A DNA stretch of 64,000 nucleotides from Liolophura sinensis. Lineage: Eukaryota > Mollusca > Polyplacophora > Chitonida > Chitonidae. Of this stretch, positions 1-11,759 are shown piece by piece. A model generated the notes under the pieces. The model ran no database searches. It saw nothing but the letters and a program-made list of their open reading frames with translations, and was not told where the DNA came from. Numbering within the stretch: position 1 is the stretch's first letter; the number at the start of each line of letters is the position of its first letter. The stretch is taken from the NCBI RefSeq assembly GCF_032854445.1, contig NC_088301.1, positions 17,134,018-17,198,017 of the forward strand, in the 5' to 3' direction. Position numbers and translations under genes: made by a program.

Positions 1-159
1 TTCAGGGTGAATGAGAGTAAATATGACTGCTCTGAACTGGGCCTTTGAGTAAATGACTGCTTTCAAGTGGACTTGATTAAATGACTGCGATGTTTACAGC
101 TCAGTCGATCATATTTATAGACTGACGTAAAAATATTCAGGATGGTTTGATTGTAAACA

Positions 160-345
160 TGTATACAGCACCGATATAAATTTCCAGAATATCCACACTA
201 TTTACAATGACACTAAACTCATAAACACCGAAGCTACAAGAACGCTCGGCTGAATTACAGTGCAGGCTATAACATACAAAAAGAAGAAAATGTAGCTAGA
301 CACTGACCCGGTAAAATTAAAATAACAAAAAACAAACAAAAGGCG
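160..345 (-). repeat. dispersed repeat, copy 1 (inverted relative to 10540-10712)
   Basis: The reverse complement of this stretch matches 10540-10712 almost end to end, including the block around GTTATAGCCTGCACTGTAA and the block around GTTTATGAGTTTAGTGTC. Two such copies in one window mark an interspersed repeat of unknown class. I see no ORF in it. Confidence 0.7.
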
Positions 346-1031
346 GGGTTCGTAACACATAACACAAATGCTGTTTCCAGCCTACATATAGCTGGATATC
401 ATAACCGGGTCGTAGCTACGCTGCCGTGGCAAGCTGTTGTTATTTTTATACTCTACAATTTATATGCGTATGTTTTGTTTGCGCTTATTTATAAACGCAG
501 GCGCGCTGGGTACCCATCATTTCAATAACATCTCCATGCAACGAACCGCTGTCCCACCCGTCAGTACTGCTGTTGTTGACTGTATGTTGTGTATTGCTTC
601 GCGCTGTTTGTGAACAGGCGCTCGATGTCTAGCCCAGATTTTCTCAGATGCGATCGTATTGTATTGAAAAACCGTTAAAGTACGAATGAATTTGAGGAGA
701 TTTAAGGTCGTAAAAGTTTATTGACAGCGCATCTCGTAACTGGGTCAAGCTAGAGCATACACCTATAAAGCATGCGCTGTGGTATACTCTCACTTTACAC
801 CAATGCCCCCATTTTCACAAGCTTGACCCTTGGAGCCTGCGTGCGCAACGCACGTGTATGGCTAGGTTTAGCTTTACCACTGCTGTTCTCACGTTGAACC
901 ATTCGGTTAACAATCAGCAGTGAAATTGGTGAGAATCATGTTGTGTATAATTCATAGTTTTCTAAGAAACACTGCACAAGTTGACCTACACTTTTATGAG
1001 TATTTTTAACGTAATGCAATACTGCCTAGCT
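346..1031. other. intergenic, no gene seen
   Basis: No coding signal on either strand. Around 815-850 is a short stretch (CTTGACCCTTGGAGCC) that recurs near 28397-28425 and, inverted, near 45060-45090, so part of this DNA is an old dispersed repeat. Confidence 0.5.
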
Positions 1032-1119
1032 ACTTCCCACCACAACTCTGGCTGCCGTCGTATAAGTGAATTATTCTTTAGTACGGCATAAAACACCAAT
1101 CAAATAAATCAAATAAAAA
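1032..1119 (+). mobile_element. SINE family 1, 3' end fragment
   Basis: Only the conserved 3' part of the SINE is present: the CCGTCGTATAAGTGAA block, then ACGGCATAAAACACCAAT and an A-rich CAAATAAAT tail. The tRNA-like head is missing. Confidence 0.75.
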
Positions 1120-1520
1120 CTATGTGGCCCTCGTCAGTTTACAGTCTTCTGTATGTTTTGATACCATGTGAACAGGACAAACTTTAGAACAATGCGTGCC
1201 CGTCAGGCTATTGTGATGGGAACAAAATAAAACGAAATTATCTGTGACTACACGTAACAAATGTATACATTTTTTAAGCACTTTTATATTTTTCCTTACA
1301 AAGTATGCTATTTAGCTGGATTTTTATAAACTGATAGTCTCCTTCACTTATTGCTACAGGCAAAACAGCAAAAGCTGGACAACACAGCACGTGACTACAT
1401 TGCTACAGGCCCTTATAGGAGCCGTATGACAGCGATTTCTCCATCAGAGCCAGTGATGTGTCCAATATATACATGCAGCTAGAAGATATCATCATGATAG
1501 TTGAGGGCTTCTGTGATCTA

Positions 1521-1763
1521 GCGTGCGAGCGCGACGCAGTGACCCAAGAGACTCTCACCAATGCAATCACTGTGGGTTCAACGTCCAGCTCATGCTGGCT
1601 TCCTCTCTGGTAACACGTGGGGAGGTCTATCAACAACCGGCGGATGGTTGTAGGTTTCCCCCGGACGGAATGAATTTCTCCAACCGTAAAGTTGGCCGCC
1701 GTCGTACAAGTGAAATATTCTCAAGGACGGCGTAAAATACGATATCAAACAAATAAAAAAATC
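1521..1763 (+). mobile_element. SINE family 1, near full length, diverged
   Basis: The order is: remains of a tRNA-like head with A-box region, a B-box-like TGTGGGTTCAACGTCC, the middle region ending in GGTTTCCCCCGG, the CGCCGTCGTACAAGTGAAAT core and an A-rich tail. The short ORFs on both strands here are by-products of the repeat. Confidence 0.8.
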
Positions 1764-2920
1764 GCAACAATAACAAATGATCTCTGGCAAGGTATTTTCA
1801 ATGTAACCTATGGTTTAATGTTTCAAAAGAAAGGAAGAATCATGTATACATCGCTGACTCGTCCGTGGCTTTGGCACAAGAGCTTAATGTGGTATGTTCA
1901 CCTCAAAACCCTGTTCACTATTTCTTAAGGGAAGCTGAAGTACGATATGTCTCACGTAACATCTTGAAAATTCAGTATCTTGCAGTCCCAGTCGTAGTAG
2001 CTTACATGTACGTGTTTATTGTGACCAATTTTCCTCGCTGATCCATACCAATGGCTACCATTGCAGAAAGAATGCTTTGTGATTCTCAGTTAAGCTTCTG
2101 AGCAACTTGGTGGTCTCTGGCGTGGACATTTGCGTATTGTGAACCGATAAGTAGATTTGTGGTCCTTAGTCCACAAGAAGGAAGAATACCGGGAATGCCA
2201 CTGACACAAAATTTACTGTGGCATGTGGCCGTAGACACGAAGAGCTGAGTGAATATGGAAGGCATTGAAGGCTATTCAATATTACCTCCAGACACTAAAG
2301 AACTCCGGGTTCTATTATCTGAGCGAACAAAATTTTCCGTCCTTTAACTGATCGCTTACTCTCAGTAACAAATAAATATATTGAACAAATTATATTTCTG
2401 CCAGAACAGCTTTGCTACGGGGCATCTATATTTCTACTTTTTGTGCATTTACATGAACAGTTAGAATAAAACCCTAACTGAAGTGTTAATTGACAAGAGG
2501 CCATGTTTCTCCGGTTACGTGTGACCATTTGCTATCTATCACGCTGACGTCGCTGATCTGGTTTTACTCACTATGCTGTATGTCTTTAATGATATTACAC
2601 GTAGTGTCCACACACTGTCGTCACAAACCAACAGACCACGTGTACACAGTATGACCTGGAATACTTCAAACCGGAAAGGTTCATAATTAACAGCCTAAAT
2701 AGCTGAACCAGACAGTAGTTTAATCAGGGTCACATAATTACGTGGATGAATTTGCTACCAGGTTGCAATGGATGTACGCTTTCAAACGCAAACACTTCCC
2801 AAACGTATACCCTATAGTGCGGCCACAAAATGCCAACAGGACAGTTATTACTGATTACTTCCAATTTTCGTTGGCAGATGGCAAAACCGTCTTGTAACTA
2901 CAGGCTGCAAGCCATGAACA
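1764..2920. other. intergenic, nothing recognised
   Basis: No ORF with recognisable protein similarity, RNA gene or clear repeat was seen in this stretch. Confidence 0.5.
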
Positions 2921-2939
2921 ACCAATGTTTAACATCGAT

Positions 2940-3500
2940 GTATATCAAAACGTTCATGTGTTCTTGTTCCCTATGTTTCATACGCAATGCATATGTCGAA
3001 ATGTTCACGTGTTCTTGGTCCATATTTTTACACGCAATGTATACGTCGAAATGTTCACGTGTTCTAGTCCAATATGTTTTGTACGCAATTCACACATCGA
3101 AAAGTTCAAGTGTTCTTGTCCCATATGTTTTATACGCAATGCATACATCGACACGTTGACGCGTTCTTGTTCCATATGTTTTATATGCAATGCATACATC
3201 GAAACCTTGACGCGTTCTTGTTCCATATGTTTTATATGCAATGCATACATCGAAACCTTGACGTGTTCTTGTTCCATATGTTTTATATGCAATGCATACA
3301 TCGACACGTTCAGGTGTTCTTGTCTCATATGTTCTTGTCGCATATGTTTTATACGCAATGCACACATCAAACGTTCACGTGCTCTTCTTCCACATGTTTA
3401 TACTCAATGCATACATCGAAACGTTCAAGTGTTCTTGTTCCGTATGTTTTATATGCGATGCATATGTCGAAACGTTCACGTGCTCTTGCTCCATATATTC
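2940..3500. repeat. 51-bp minisatellite, about 11 units
   Basis: Each unit contains a GTTCACGTGTTCTTGT block, then CATATGTTTTATA and GCAATGCATACATCGA. Units are 50-51 bp. Because 51 is a multiple of three and the unit has no stop in several frames, long ORFs run through the array on both strands (up to 198 codons). They encode only 17-residue repeats and are not taken as genes. Confidence 0.9.
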
Positions 3501-3521
3501 CGTGGTATGTTTCCGACATGA

Positions 3522-4435
3522 AGCGCTATTGTTTTGGCCCGTATGTAAGGATGTATAGTAACTATTTAAGTATAAACATGTCTGATATATATGCATGTTG
3601 AACGCCTCTCATACGCATCAGTTTACCGATGTAATAGGCTAAAGTTTTTCTTTCTGTAACTGATTGTGAACATTTTTCTCTTCTTAACCACTAAATAAAT
3701 TCAACAACTGATATTAGTGCCAGAACAACTGATCCAAAATAATAATAATAAAAAAAAATTAAAAAAACAAAAAAACAAACAAACAAAAAAAACAAATTGA
3801 AATTTCAGTGTTGAGGGAAAATATCCATTAGTTTTCTGCTTAAAGTGGTGTCTCCGACATGAAGAGCTATTGTCTTTGTCTGGAATAATTATCTATGTGT
3901 ATACTGGTTTGATGTACATGTATGTTGAAAACAGTATACAATCGGAACAGCAAGGGCATCAAGAAAAGCGTCCGTGTAAAATGCCCTGCCATCTTAATTT
4001 AGGACCCTTGTTAAGTGAATGATCCATGCTAAAGAAACAAAAGACCTGTTCTAAAATATACGATTTTTCGAGATGACCAATCAACCATCCATGCAACCAA
4101 CCTACCGCAAGACAAACAGACGATAGCAAGTAACCATGCGAAGAGACGGCAATTAATAGAGAGACGTTTTAGAAATATGAGCTAGTGGTGTCTAACATAA
4201 TGTACATGACAAGGTGTCACAAGTTTACAGTTACCTCTGGCTGTCTCGTTCATTGTTCAGTTCAGATATTATTTTGTCAAGTTAATATATTACTGTTTAG
4301 AGTGTATTTGCAATATTTACCATCTGGAAAAAAACAACACTGGATCTAAACGTGAGCGGCGTATCTTGTGTATAAAAGCGGAGGGACTGAATATAGGATA
4401 GATGAATTGTGATGAAATTAGGTATACCTTCAATG
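3522..4435. other. intergenic, AT-rich, no gene seen
   Basis: Contains A-rich runs near 3745-3800 and no ORF of note. A TATAAAAG at 4370-4377 on the plus strand has no plausible gene behind it, so it is not called a promoter. Confidence 0.5.
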
Positions 4436-4522
4436 CTACTGCGAATAAGGCAGTGAAGAAACCTGACATGCCTGCATGCATACGACGATGCTAAATGCCG
4501 ACATATGCAATAAGCGACCTAC

Positions 4523-4837
4523 CTTAATGTATGTGGCGAGTGGGCACAGAAGTTCCCCAAAGAGCCAGGACTCGAAAATATCCTGTATCATGGTAGGGAT
4601 AAGGGAGATGACGAGCAGTAATAAGTCTGCCACGGCCAGGTTAAAGATGAAAATGTTGGTAACGGAGCGCATGTGAGCGTATCGAAGTATGAAGTAGCAC
4701 ACCATGGAATTGCCGATAACACCAGACAAGAGAGTCAGCAAATACATGGTAATATAAACCCATTCTTCCCATCCTGGATACAGATCCTTCCAAATATCCT
4801 CTTCACATAAGGAGAGGTTGTTGCCAGACGTATTCAT
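4523..4837 (-). CDS. class A (rhodopsin-like) peptide GPCR, N-terminal exon, partial
   Basis: A 105-codon exon reading from an ATG at 4837 to a GT donor at 4522 (AAG|GTAGGT, phase 0). It encodes an extracellular N-terminus with two N-glycosylation sequons (N2-T-S and N7-L-S), TM1 with the conserved GN pair (GVIGNSMV), the first loop YAHMRSVTN, TM2 with the conserved Asp (NLAVADLLLL), ECL1 with the WLFG motif, and the conserved Cys at the start of TM3 (LLCPLATYIK). The pattern ESWLFG..LC near TM3 resembles orexin/allatotropin-type and related neuropeptide receptors; that subfamily call is tentative. An in-frame TAA lies upstream at 4952-4954 with no earlier ATG, so the Met at 4837 is chosen unless a 5' exon splices in. 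TM3-TM7 exons should lie at lower coordinates; I did not find them in 1-4400, so they probably lie beyond the window. Confidence 0.8.
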
Positions 4838-5377
4838 TTCGGTACAAGTCGCGTTTTGATCGTGCGCATATATCGGGATGGATAGACGGTCCTCATGGGC
4901 TGATGTATACGCACCTGCTCTCTTGTGTGGAAGGCTCACAACATATGTACATTAAAAGCACACACATTCGGTATAATTCTGGCTGACAGTGTAAACTGAA
5001 AGCCGATCTGTGTCGACGCGAGGTTTGCGCATGTACGCACGTCAGTATGAACTAACCCATGTATACCACACTCTTCTCTATATGGAACAGCACCTGAGAG
5101 GTATGGGAACCGAAGTCGACCATGTTTCCCTTATCCCAAACCAGCACCAACGGAATATATTACCATCCTCTTCGCAGCAGGTATGGAAGCCGGATACGAC
5201 CGTGCTGTTTTTCACACACATTCCCCAAACCGGGACCAGCGGTATCCCAACGGTTTCACGCCTGTATCTGAATTTTGCGATATGTTTTAAATGTTGCGCT
5301 CTCGTTCGAATGTCTCACAGTGCAGTAAAGCTTTTCTTAATCTCGTCAGCAGGTCGCATGTCTTTATAATCTCGTTT

Positions 5378-6407
5378 GGGCCCAGTTTCACGATACTTCT
5401 TAAGTTGTTTTGCTTAAGCAAAAGTGTTTGGCTTATAGTCTATTTCTTTTAGAGAGTCGCCTACATACAGCTGTCTGTAAAATCAGTCATTCTTGCTATT
5501 AAAATAGCCTTTGGTCAGTGACACGTAACAGCATAAGGTCTACACATCGATATGTCCATATCATTGCAAGGAAAATGAAGTTAGAACACTTTTTCTAATT
5601 CAAAGCGCTAAAGTGCATAAGCTTGGTTTCGACGCCAATAGCCCATTGCCTCGGGTGATGTCATAGATATTTAAAAAAAAACAGTGACATAAAGGATAAT
5701 GGGCGGAGTTCAAAATGGTTTGACGGTAGTCAACACCAGTTACCTATAACTCTATCGGTTTTACTGTAAACCCTGTTTCTAACAGTGTCATATTTGAAAA
5801 TGTTAACAAGCTTAATGTAATATAACCTTAATATATGAATTTTATTGATCTCTTACAGAATATGAGCTTATGGTAATATGGTTTTAAAGCTGGATGTTTG
5901 GAAATTTTGTTATAAAACACAATGTAGTCCATTCGTTCAGAGTGTAGTGTAGGCTGTGTTTCTGCGTGGAGTTTGTTATAACCGCACGTTGGGGCACCTA
6001 TTATAAAACAAATTACTCTCCACGCCCATTCTCCAGCAAGCCACTGTTTTTTAAAAATAATCATGAATTGACACGAGGCAATGAGTTCTTGGCGTCGAAA
6101 CGGAGCTTATGCAGTTTGACGTTACAAATTATAAAAAGGTATTCTAATTTGATACTCTTCGTAAGAATATGGACTTTCAACGTATCTCTGTGTAGAGCTT
6201 GTGTCATTGAATAAAGGCAATTTTGGTAGCATGACTGATTTTACAAAGACCTGAACATAGGCGTCTCTCTAAAAGAAATAGACTACAAGCAAAATAATAA
6301 CTACCATACTTATGTAGCATTTGACTTAAGTTTTGTCGAGAAACATTCCAAAAAAACAACGACTTAAGCAATTTACCTGACTTAAGAAGTTTCGTGAAAC
6401 ATGGCCC
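5378..6407. mobile_element. foldback / MITE-like element with long inverted arms
   Basis: The ends are inverted copies: both start GGGCC followed by GTTTCACGA and ACTTCTTAAGT. Inside them a longer inverted match begins with TAGTCTATTTCTTTTAGAGA on the left (from about 5438) and appears reversed at about 6285. The arms stay alignable for at least 250 bp (GTAAAATCAGTCAT, CATTGCCTCG and GTTTCGACGCCAA blocks). No transposase ORF is present, so it is non-autonomous. No clear target-site duplication was found, so the exact ends are uncertain. Confidence 0.75.
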
Positions 6408-6769
6408 TACACTACATAATTCATCTGTTCTCTCAGGCTTAAAACTGCAACTCAGATCCAGAAGGCAACACTGGATTAGATCCAGATAGGCGCGATCTCA
6501 ATCAAATGTACATCTGGCAGTGTGCACCGAATCTCGTCTTAATTTCGCGCTGGCGTGCATGTCTTGTCAGAATCACTTCTCTTAAGATCAAAAGCAAATG
6601 TAAAAAAAAAATTGACGAGATAATGTCGGGAATCAATGCACTGTGCAGGATTTGGTCAAGAATTAAAGCCGGTTAAAAATTCATGAGGAAATATACCAGG
6701 AATGGGAAGCTGAGGAGGGGGAAAGGGGTTCACGTGATGCCATGTTTGAAATTGTTTACACGTTTCAGT

Positions 6770-7190
6770 ATAATAAAACCTTAATAAGTGAATTTTTGTT
6801 GTTATGGTTTTGGAGATCGATATTAGAAAATTATGTAGTCATTCGCAGACAGTAGTATGGGTTTTGTTATTAAATTGAGTTAGTTCTAACCGCTGATTGG
6901 TACAGCCATTGTAAAATAAATCACTCTCCACGCCTATTGTCCAGGATGGAACTTTTGAATAATTATGATGTCACCCGAGGCAATGGGTTTTTGGTGTCGA
7001 AACTAAGGTTACGGGTGTTAACATTACGAATAAGAAAAAGTATTCTAACTGCATTTTGTTTGCAACGATATGGGCGACCTACGTATTAATGTCAAGAGTT
7101 TGGGTTGTTACGGGGCACTGAATAAAGGCGATTTTGGTAGCGAGTATGACTGATTTTACTGATTGCTGCACATAGGCGACTCTCTAAATG
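6770..7190 (+). mobile_element. same foldback family, right-half copy
   Basis: Aligns with about 5820-6270: the CTCTCCACGCC, GGCAATGGGTTTTTGGTGTCG, AAAAAGTATTCTAACT and GACTGATTTTAC blocks occur in the same order. The left arm is missing. Confidence 0.75.
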
Positions 7191-7194
7191 AAAA

Positions 7195-8454
7195 CAAAAA
7201 AACAATAGTGGTATTAAAGGATGACATGTGATCATCGGCTGCACAACATGGCCAAACGGCTGTATTTACCGATGCAATTGTTCGATTTCTAGGACCTGCA
7301 TTCATGTTGTGAAAATAGATGTGCTGTAACATAGTTGATGCAATGGATTTTCTTCAGACTGCGGGGAGAGCAAACCTGTAATATAATTCAACAACGATAA
7401 ATGTACTACTTTCATGTTTTATTTTTCTGACATTCATTCTTTTCTGAACGCAAAACTGTTTGGCTGATAAATCTTACCTCTGTTGCTGTAATCAGCATTG
7501 TACGGTCTTTATTGTATAACCTGAGTCCTGCCAGCCAGAAATATTCGTAAATTGGCCGTCCACATGTTAGCACAGTTTGGAGTCGTTTTCTGAGAAGACT
7601 TTGCCCCTCAAAGTGACAAATATGAACTTATATGAAAATATATGAAGCCGGATTAAGACGATAGAGAGTGCAGAAGGAAAGTAATTATGAGGAATTTTGT
7701 TCAGTTAACGTTCTTTCGCGGCAAGTCTCTTAAAGCTCTTATTATAGTGTCTTTATTTGATCATTTAACTCTGCACAGTTTGTTAAAACACATGGAGTTA
7801 TCATGTCAGTGGGAATATATAAAACTTGAAATTTAGAACGAGGCGCCGCGAGCGTCCGAATTTTAAAATTTCAACTCTTCTACATTTACCGGGCTAAAAC
7901 GAACATCACTGACTAGATAAAAAGTTATTCTTTTTTATTCGGTTATGCTTACTTTACACTTTTGCATACATATCAGACAGGAAAATGGAGTGTACAAAGC
8001 ACAATTAAACAACATTTCCCCTATCCGCCGCTATACATTCACTTGAAAACACATACGCCAGCCTCTGAAAAGGACAAAGCATGGGTTTAGCATGCATGTA
8101 GCAAATCAGTTTTATTTTCGCTTTTCCTGAATTTCTTATTAGTTTTCGCCTCATATCTTTGTAAGCGTGGACATGTTTGTTGCTCATTTATTTTTGTGAA
8201 TTTATACTCGTCTGTGTGAATGCATTTAATTTAATTTTTTGAACACCTGTGAAAACCCTCCATACTTTGAAATTGAATCACCCAAGGTCAAGTGTTGTGA
8301 CGCGAGTCGTAGCGCAAAGCGAACGTCTTTGAATTTCTCTCGGGACGTTCAACGTTGTATATATTAGAAAAATCCAAGGTATAACAGAATTAAGCATTCA
8401 TTCAATTTTGTCCTGAGCAGAAACAATAAAATAGTTGAGGCTGTGCCTGCCTGG
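7195..8454. other. intergenic, nothing recognised
   Basis: No ORF with recognisable similarity and no clear repeat were found on either strand. Confidence 0.45.
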
Positions 8455-8990
8455 GAGGATTGTATCTATGCATCGAAGCAGACATTCGTATACCAGCCGT
8501 CAACTAATAGGGACGTTCCAGGTCAGTAATCGCAAGACCAATTCCCGAAAACTAAGTTTAACACAAACCACCAAAGAACTAAGAAAGTATCTAAAGTACG
8601 CAAATAGGACGGGATCAAACAAAAAGAAACAGTTTTCAATGATGTTGGAAGGGCGCAAGGCATGTTCTAGGCGAGTCATATCAGTATTCAAAGCGTGTAC
8701 CATGCTAGAATATCATTGGTCGATAACAAAATACGTATCTCACTTGCGTTTTGATTGCAACTGTTCATATATTCAACGTGGCACTCTAATTCAATACCAT
8801 GCATACCCTTACCAGTGAATTATACTCACTGTAACACTTAAGAAACTTAAGCAATAAAAGCGCTTGATGGAATAACTTTGACACACTAGCTTTGCAGTGA
8901 TAAATTGTGACGTCGATTGAAATCGTCACACAACACGTAGGATCTATGGTGACAGGCACGGTAAATGTCAGAATGTTAAATGAGGAGATC
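8455..8990 (+). repeat. dispersed repeat family 3, copy 1
   Basis: Shares long blocks with the copies at 45256, 46185 and 47610-48296: ACATTCGTATACCAGCCGTC, ACACAAACCACCAAAGAA, ATGCTAGAATATCA and the block that reads through to ACTTTGACACACTAG. The 127-codon ORF here does not keep its frame in the other copies and is rejected as a gene. Element class unknown. Confidence 0.7.
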
Positions 8991-8999
8991 ATTTCGCTG

Positions 9000-9950
9000 T
9001 TGAATTAACCTGTACTGAATAGAACTTGAAACAGTGTAGTGGTTCTCGGCACTTTGTCCCCCAAAGAAAGAGATTTTCACATTTCCCGAAAGAGCAATAC
9101 AGCGGGCCCGAATATAGTGACTCATTTACGCTGCCCGCAACAAACATTTCTTTTTAATCATGGTCTAGCCGAATCACTGGAAATCCTACCATTTTGCATC
9201 ATGCAGCTAATATGTGCAAACAAACAACACTAAAATTTTATTGTAAAGCAACATAAGTTGACCGGCGGTTTATGAACTAAGTATTGTGCTTCGCAATAAC
9301 GATGTTCTGTGCGTGTTTACATAACCAAATAGAAGAAACTTTACGGAGATGCTTAAACACACCACGGCAGTACACGCTAAAACTGGAAGTACTTCGGTAA
9401 ATCGGTGACAATTTTCACCACAAGCTTTGTTATCACTATTACTTTACTGTGCATATAAGTCTCCAGAGATCTGTCATTGAGGCCCACCTACTTCCTCCAG
9501 GGCATGTTCAGCAAATCACTGAGCGTCCCTTATAAGTGTGTATTTATTTGTTTCAAGGCAAATGGATGTACGGTCGGTTTAGATTTATTCCTTGAAACAG
9601 CTTTATACCACAGCAATAAGCAATCAGTTTTGTGAACGGTGACCGATGTGCTTTTATTGAAACGATCAAGCCTCGGAAACTCACTGTCTATCAGGCAATA
9701 CAGGTGATAGCGAAAGAGGCCAAACAACCGATCGATGTAGCCTATGTTGTTGCTGATTGCTGTCACTAATTTATATCAAGGCGATTTTTTTGTCTTAAAA
9801 TAATACCCCCCCCCCCCCCCCAGTAATCCTCTTTATGTCGTCGTGCATGGAGTTATTTGTGCGCTAGCACTTCTATATGTACGTCTAGTGTGAGATAAAT
9901 GTATTCCTTACGCCGCATACTTCTCACCACAGCCACATCCCATGTTGATT
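9000..9950. other. intergenic, nothing recognised apart from a C run
   Basis: A run of 16 C at 9806-9821 is the only notable feature. Confidence 0.45.
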
Positions 9951-9967
9951 AGAACTGTCACGAAGGA

Positions 9968-10305
9968 TGCATACATACCAAAATATGTACGACCTAAAAC
10001 CCAATCATGCATTGTTACCAAAATATTTACGACGTAAAACCCCAAGCATGCGTTATTACCAACATATGTACCGGTACGACTTGAAACTTCAAGTATAAGT
10101 ACAAATTAAATCCTCTGACATGCATACATACCAAAATATGTGCGACGTAATTCCCCAGCCATCATACATAACAAAATATGTCCGACGTAAAACCCCAAGC
10201 ATGCATACACACTAAAATATGCACCACCTAAAACCCCAAGCATTTATGCATACCTAAATATGTACCACGTAAAACCCCAAGCATTCGTGCATACCAACAT
10301 TTGTG
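9968..10305. repeat. 41-bp minisatellite, about 8 diverged units
   Basis: Repeating pattern of GCATACATACCAAAATATGT, then ACGACGTAAAACCCCAAGCA. Units vary in length and one is expanded near 10060-10120. Confidence 0.85.
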
Positions 10306-10341
10306 TGACAGTATTAAGTCCTCTATCTTAGATTGTAAACT

Positions 10342-10520
10342 GGGGCCTCCGTGGCCAAGTAGGTTTGCACGCCGGCACGGCCCAATGACCTAGCAACCTT
10401 TCATTAATGCGGTTGTTGTGAGTTCAAATCCAGCTCATGCCGACTTCCTTTCCGACCATAAGTGTCAAGGTCTTCCAGCAACCTGCGGTTGGTCGTGGTT
10501 TTCCTCTGGGCTCTTTCTGA
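10342..10520 (+). mobile_element. SINE family 1, 5' part
   Basis: Starts with the tRNA-like head GGGGCCTCCGTGGCCAAGTA and carries the B-box region GTGAGTTCAAATCC and the middle region up to TCCTCTGGGCTCT. The 3' core and tail are missing. It runs straight into the dispersed repeat at 10540. Confidence 0.8.
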
Positions 10521-10539
10521 CAACAGTTATTACGAACCC

Positions 10540-10712
10540 GTCTTTAAACAGTGTATCGCATTTTTTAAATTTTTTATTTGGTCAGCGTCTGACCTACATT
10601 TTCACCCTGTGTATGTTATAGCCTGCACTGTAATTCGGTCGAATGTTCTCGAGGTTTCAGTGTTTATGAGTTTAGTGTCATTGTAAATAGAGTGTACATT
10701 CCGGAAATATGC
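10540..10712 (+). repeat. dispersed repeat, copy 2 (mate of 160-345)
   Basis: Matches the reverse complement of 160-345 over most of its length. It has no coding content. Confidence 0.7.
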
Positions 10713-10753
10713 ATCAGCATCACATTATACTGACACCGGACCAAACAGTCCTG

Positions 10754-11007
10754 GGGGCCTCCGTGGCTCAGTCGGTTAGCGGCGCTAGCGCAGCGTAATG
10801 ACCCAGGAGCCTCTCACCAATGCGGTCACTGTGAGTTCAAGTCCAGCTCATGCTGGCTTCCTCTCCGGCCGGAAGTGGGAAGGTCTTCCAGCAACCTGCG
10901 GATGGTCGTGGGTTTCCCCTGGGCTGTGCCCAGTTTCCACCCACCATAATGCTGGCCGCCGTGAAATATTCTTGAGGAAGGCGTAAAATACCAATCAAAA
11001 AAAAAAT
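10754..11007 (+). mobile_element. SINE family 1, full length, with 12-bp target-site duplication
   Basis: Full structure: head GGGCCTCCGTGGCTCAGTCG with A box, B box GTGAGTTCAAGTCC, middle region, GCTGGCCGCCGTGAAATATT core and A-rich tail. The flanks at 10742-10753 and 11008-11019 are identical (CAAACAGTCCTG), a clear target-site duplication. The 3' core is shortened by about 11 bp. Confidence 0.92.
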
Positions 11008-11019
11008 CAAACAGTCCTG

Positions 11020-11126
11020 TTTCCTCGCTCTCAGCTCTCAGTGCTAAGTGTTAAGCGAGGCTGCAACAAGCACCGTCTTTAGTATCACCCGACTCGGGTT
11101 TAATCCCTGGTCTCCCAACCTATAGC
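11020..11126 (-). mobile_element. SINE family 2 fragment, host of the SINE at 10754
   Basis: Together with about 10717-10753 this rebuilds one older element that resembles 63480-63605 (TTATACTGACACC...GTCCTG...GCGAGGCTGCAACAAG). The younger SINE at 10754-11007 sits inside it. Confidence 0.6.
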
Positions 11127-11500
11127 TGGAATGTCTGGAAGAAAGAAAGTGATGAACATAATAAATAAATGGCCGTTGAGGAGGAACATTTTTATAAACC
11201 TGTTTAAATCCGTTGTTATTCTTGATTTCTATAACTGCATATGGTTAGGTACTCCAATCCTGTGCAGTTTGTGGAAAGAAGATCTATTAAAACTGGCTGT
11301 TTTATATTGAAAGTTGATGGTCCGTTGATCAGATTTGGTATACGTTCGTATCTTGGTGGTGGTGGTAGTTTATTTTCAGCACAGTTACTAGATGAATCGT
11401 TGATATGACGTTATCAGAATGGCAGACGATGTGTTATGTAGTTGTATCAAACGTGTTTCTCAGTTTTGCTGCCAAGACCTCCATGGAAGATGGGAGTAAC

Positions 11501-11746
11501 ACGCCAGTACGGCGCAATGACCACGCAGCCTCCCACCAATGCTGTCGCTATGAGTTCAAGTCTCGCACATCCTGTTTTCCTCTCCGGCCGTTCATGGGAA
11601 GGTCTGCCAGCAACCTGCGGATGGTCTTAGGTTTCCACCGGGCTTTGCCCGGTTTCTTCCTACCATAATGCTGGCCGCCGTCGTATAGATATAAGTGAAA
11701 TATTCTTGAGTATGGCGTAACACATCAACGAAATAAATCAATAAAT
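11501..11746 (+). mobile_element. SINE family 1, near full length
   Basis: Head is truncated; the B-box region ATGAGTTCAAGTC, the middle region GGTTTCCACCGGGCTTTGCC, the GCTGGCCGCCGTCGTATA core and the A-rich tail are all present. Confidence 0.85.
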
Positions 11747-11759
11747 GAAGAGTATTGCC

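Noticed and set aside
2925-3601. 198- and 175-codon ORFs (plus strand) and a 121-codon ORF (minus strand)
   Set aside because: They lie wholly in the 51-bp tandem array and encode only repeats of its unit in different frames.
4370-4377. TATAAAAG promoter-like motif, plus strand
   Set aside because: No gene starts downstream on that strand; the nearest gene is on the minus strand and reads towards it.
8435-8818. 127-codon basic ORF
   Set aside because: Part of dispersed family 3; the frame is not kept in the other copies.
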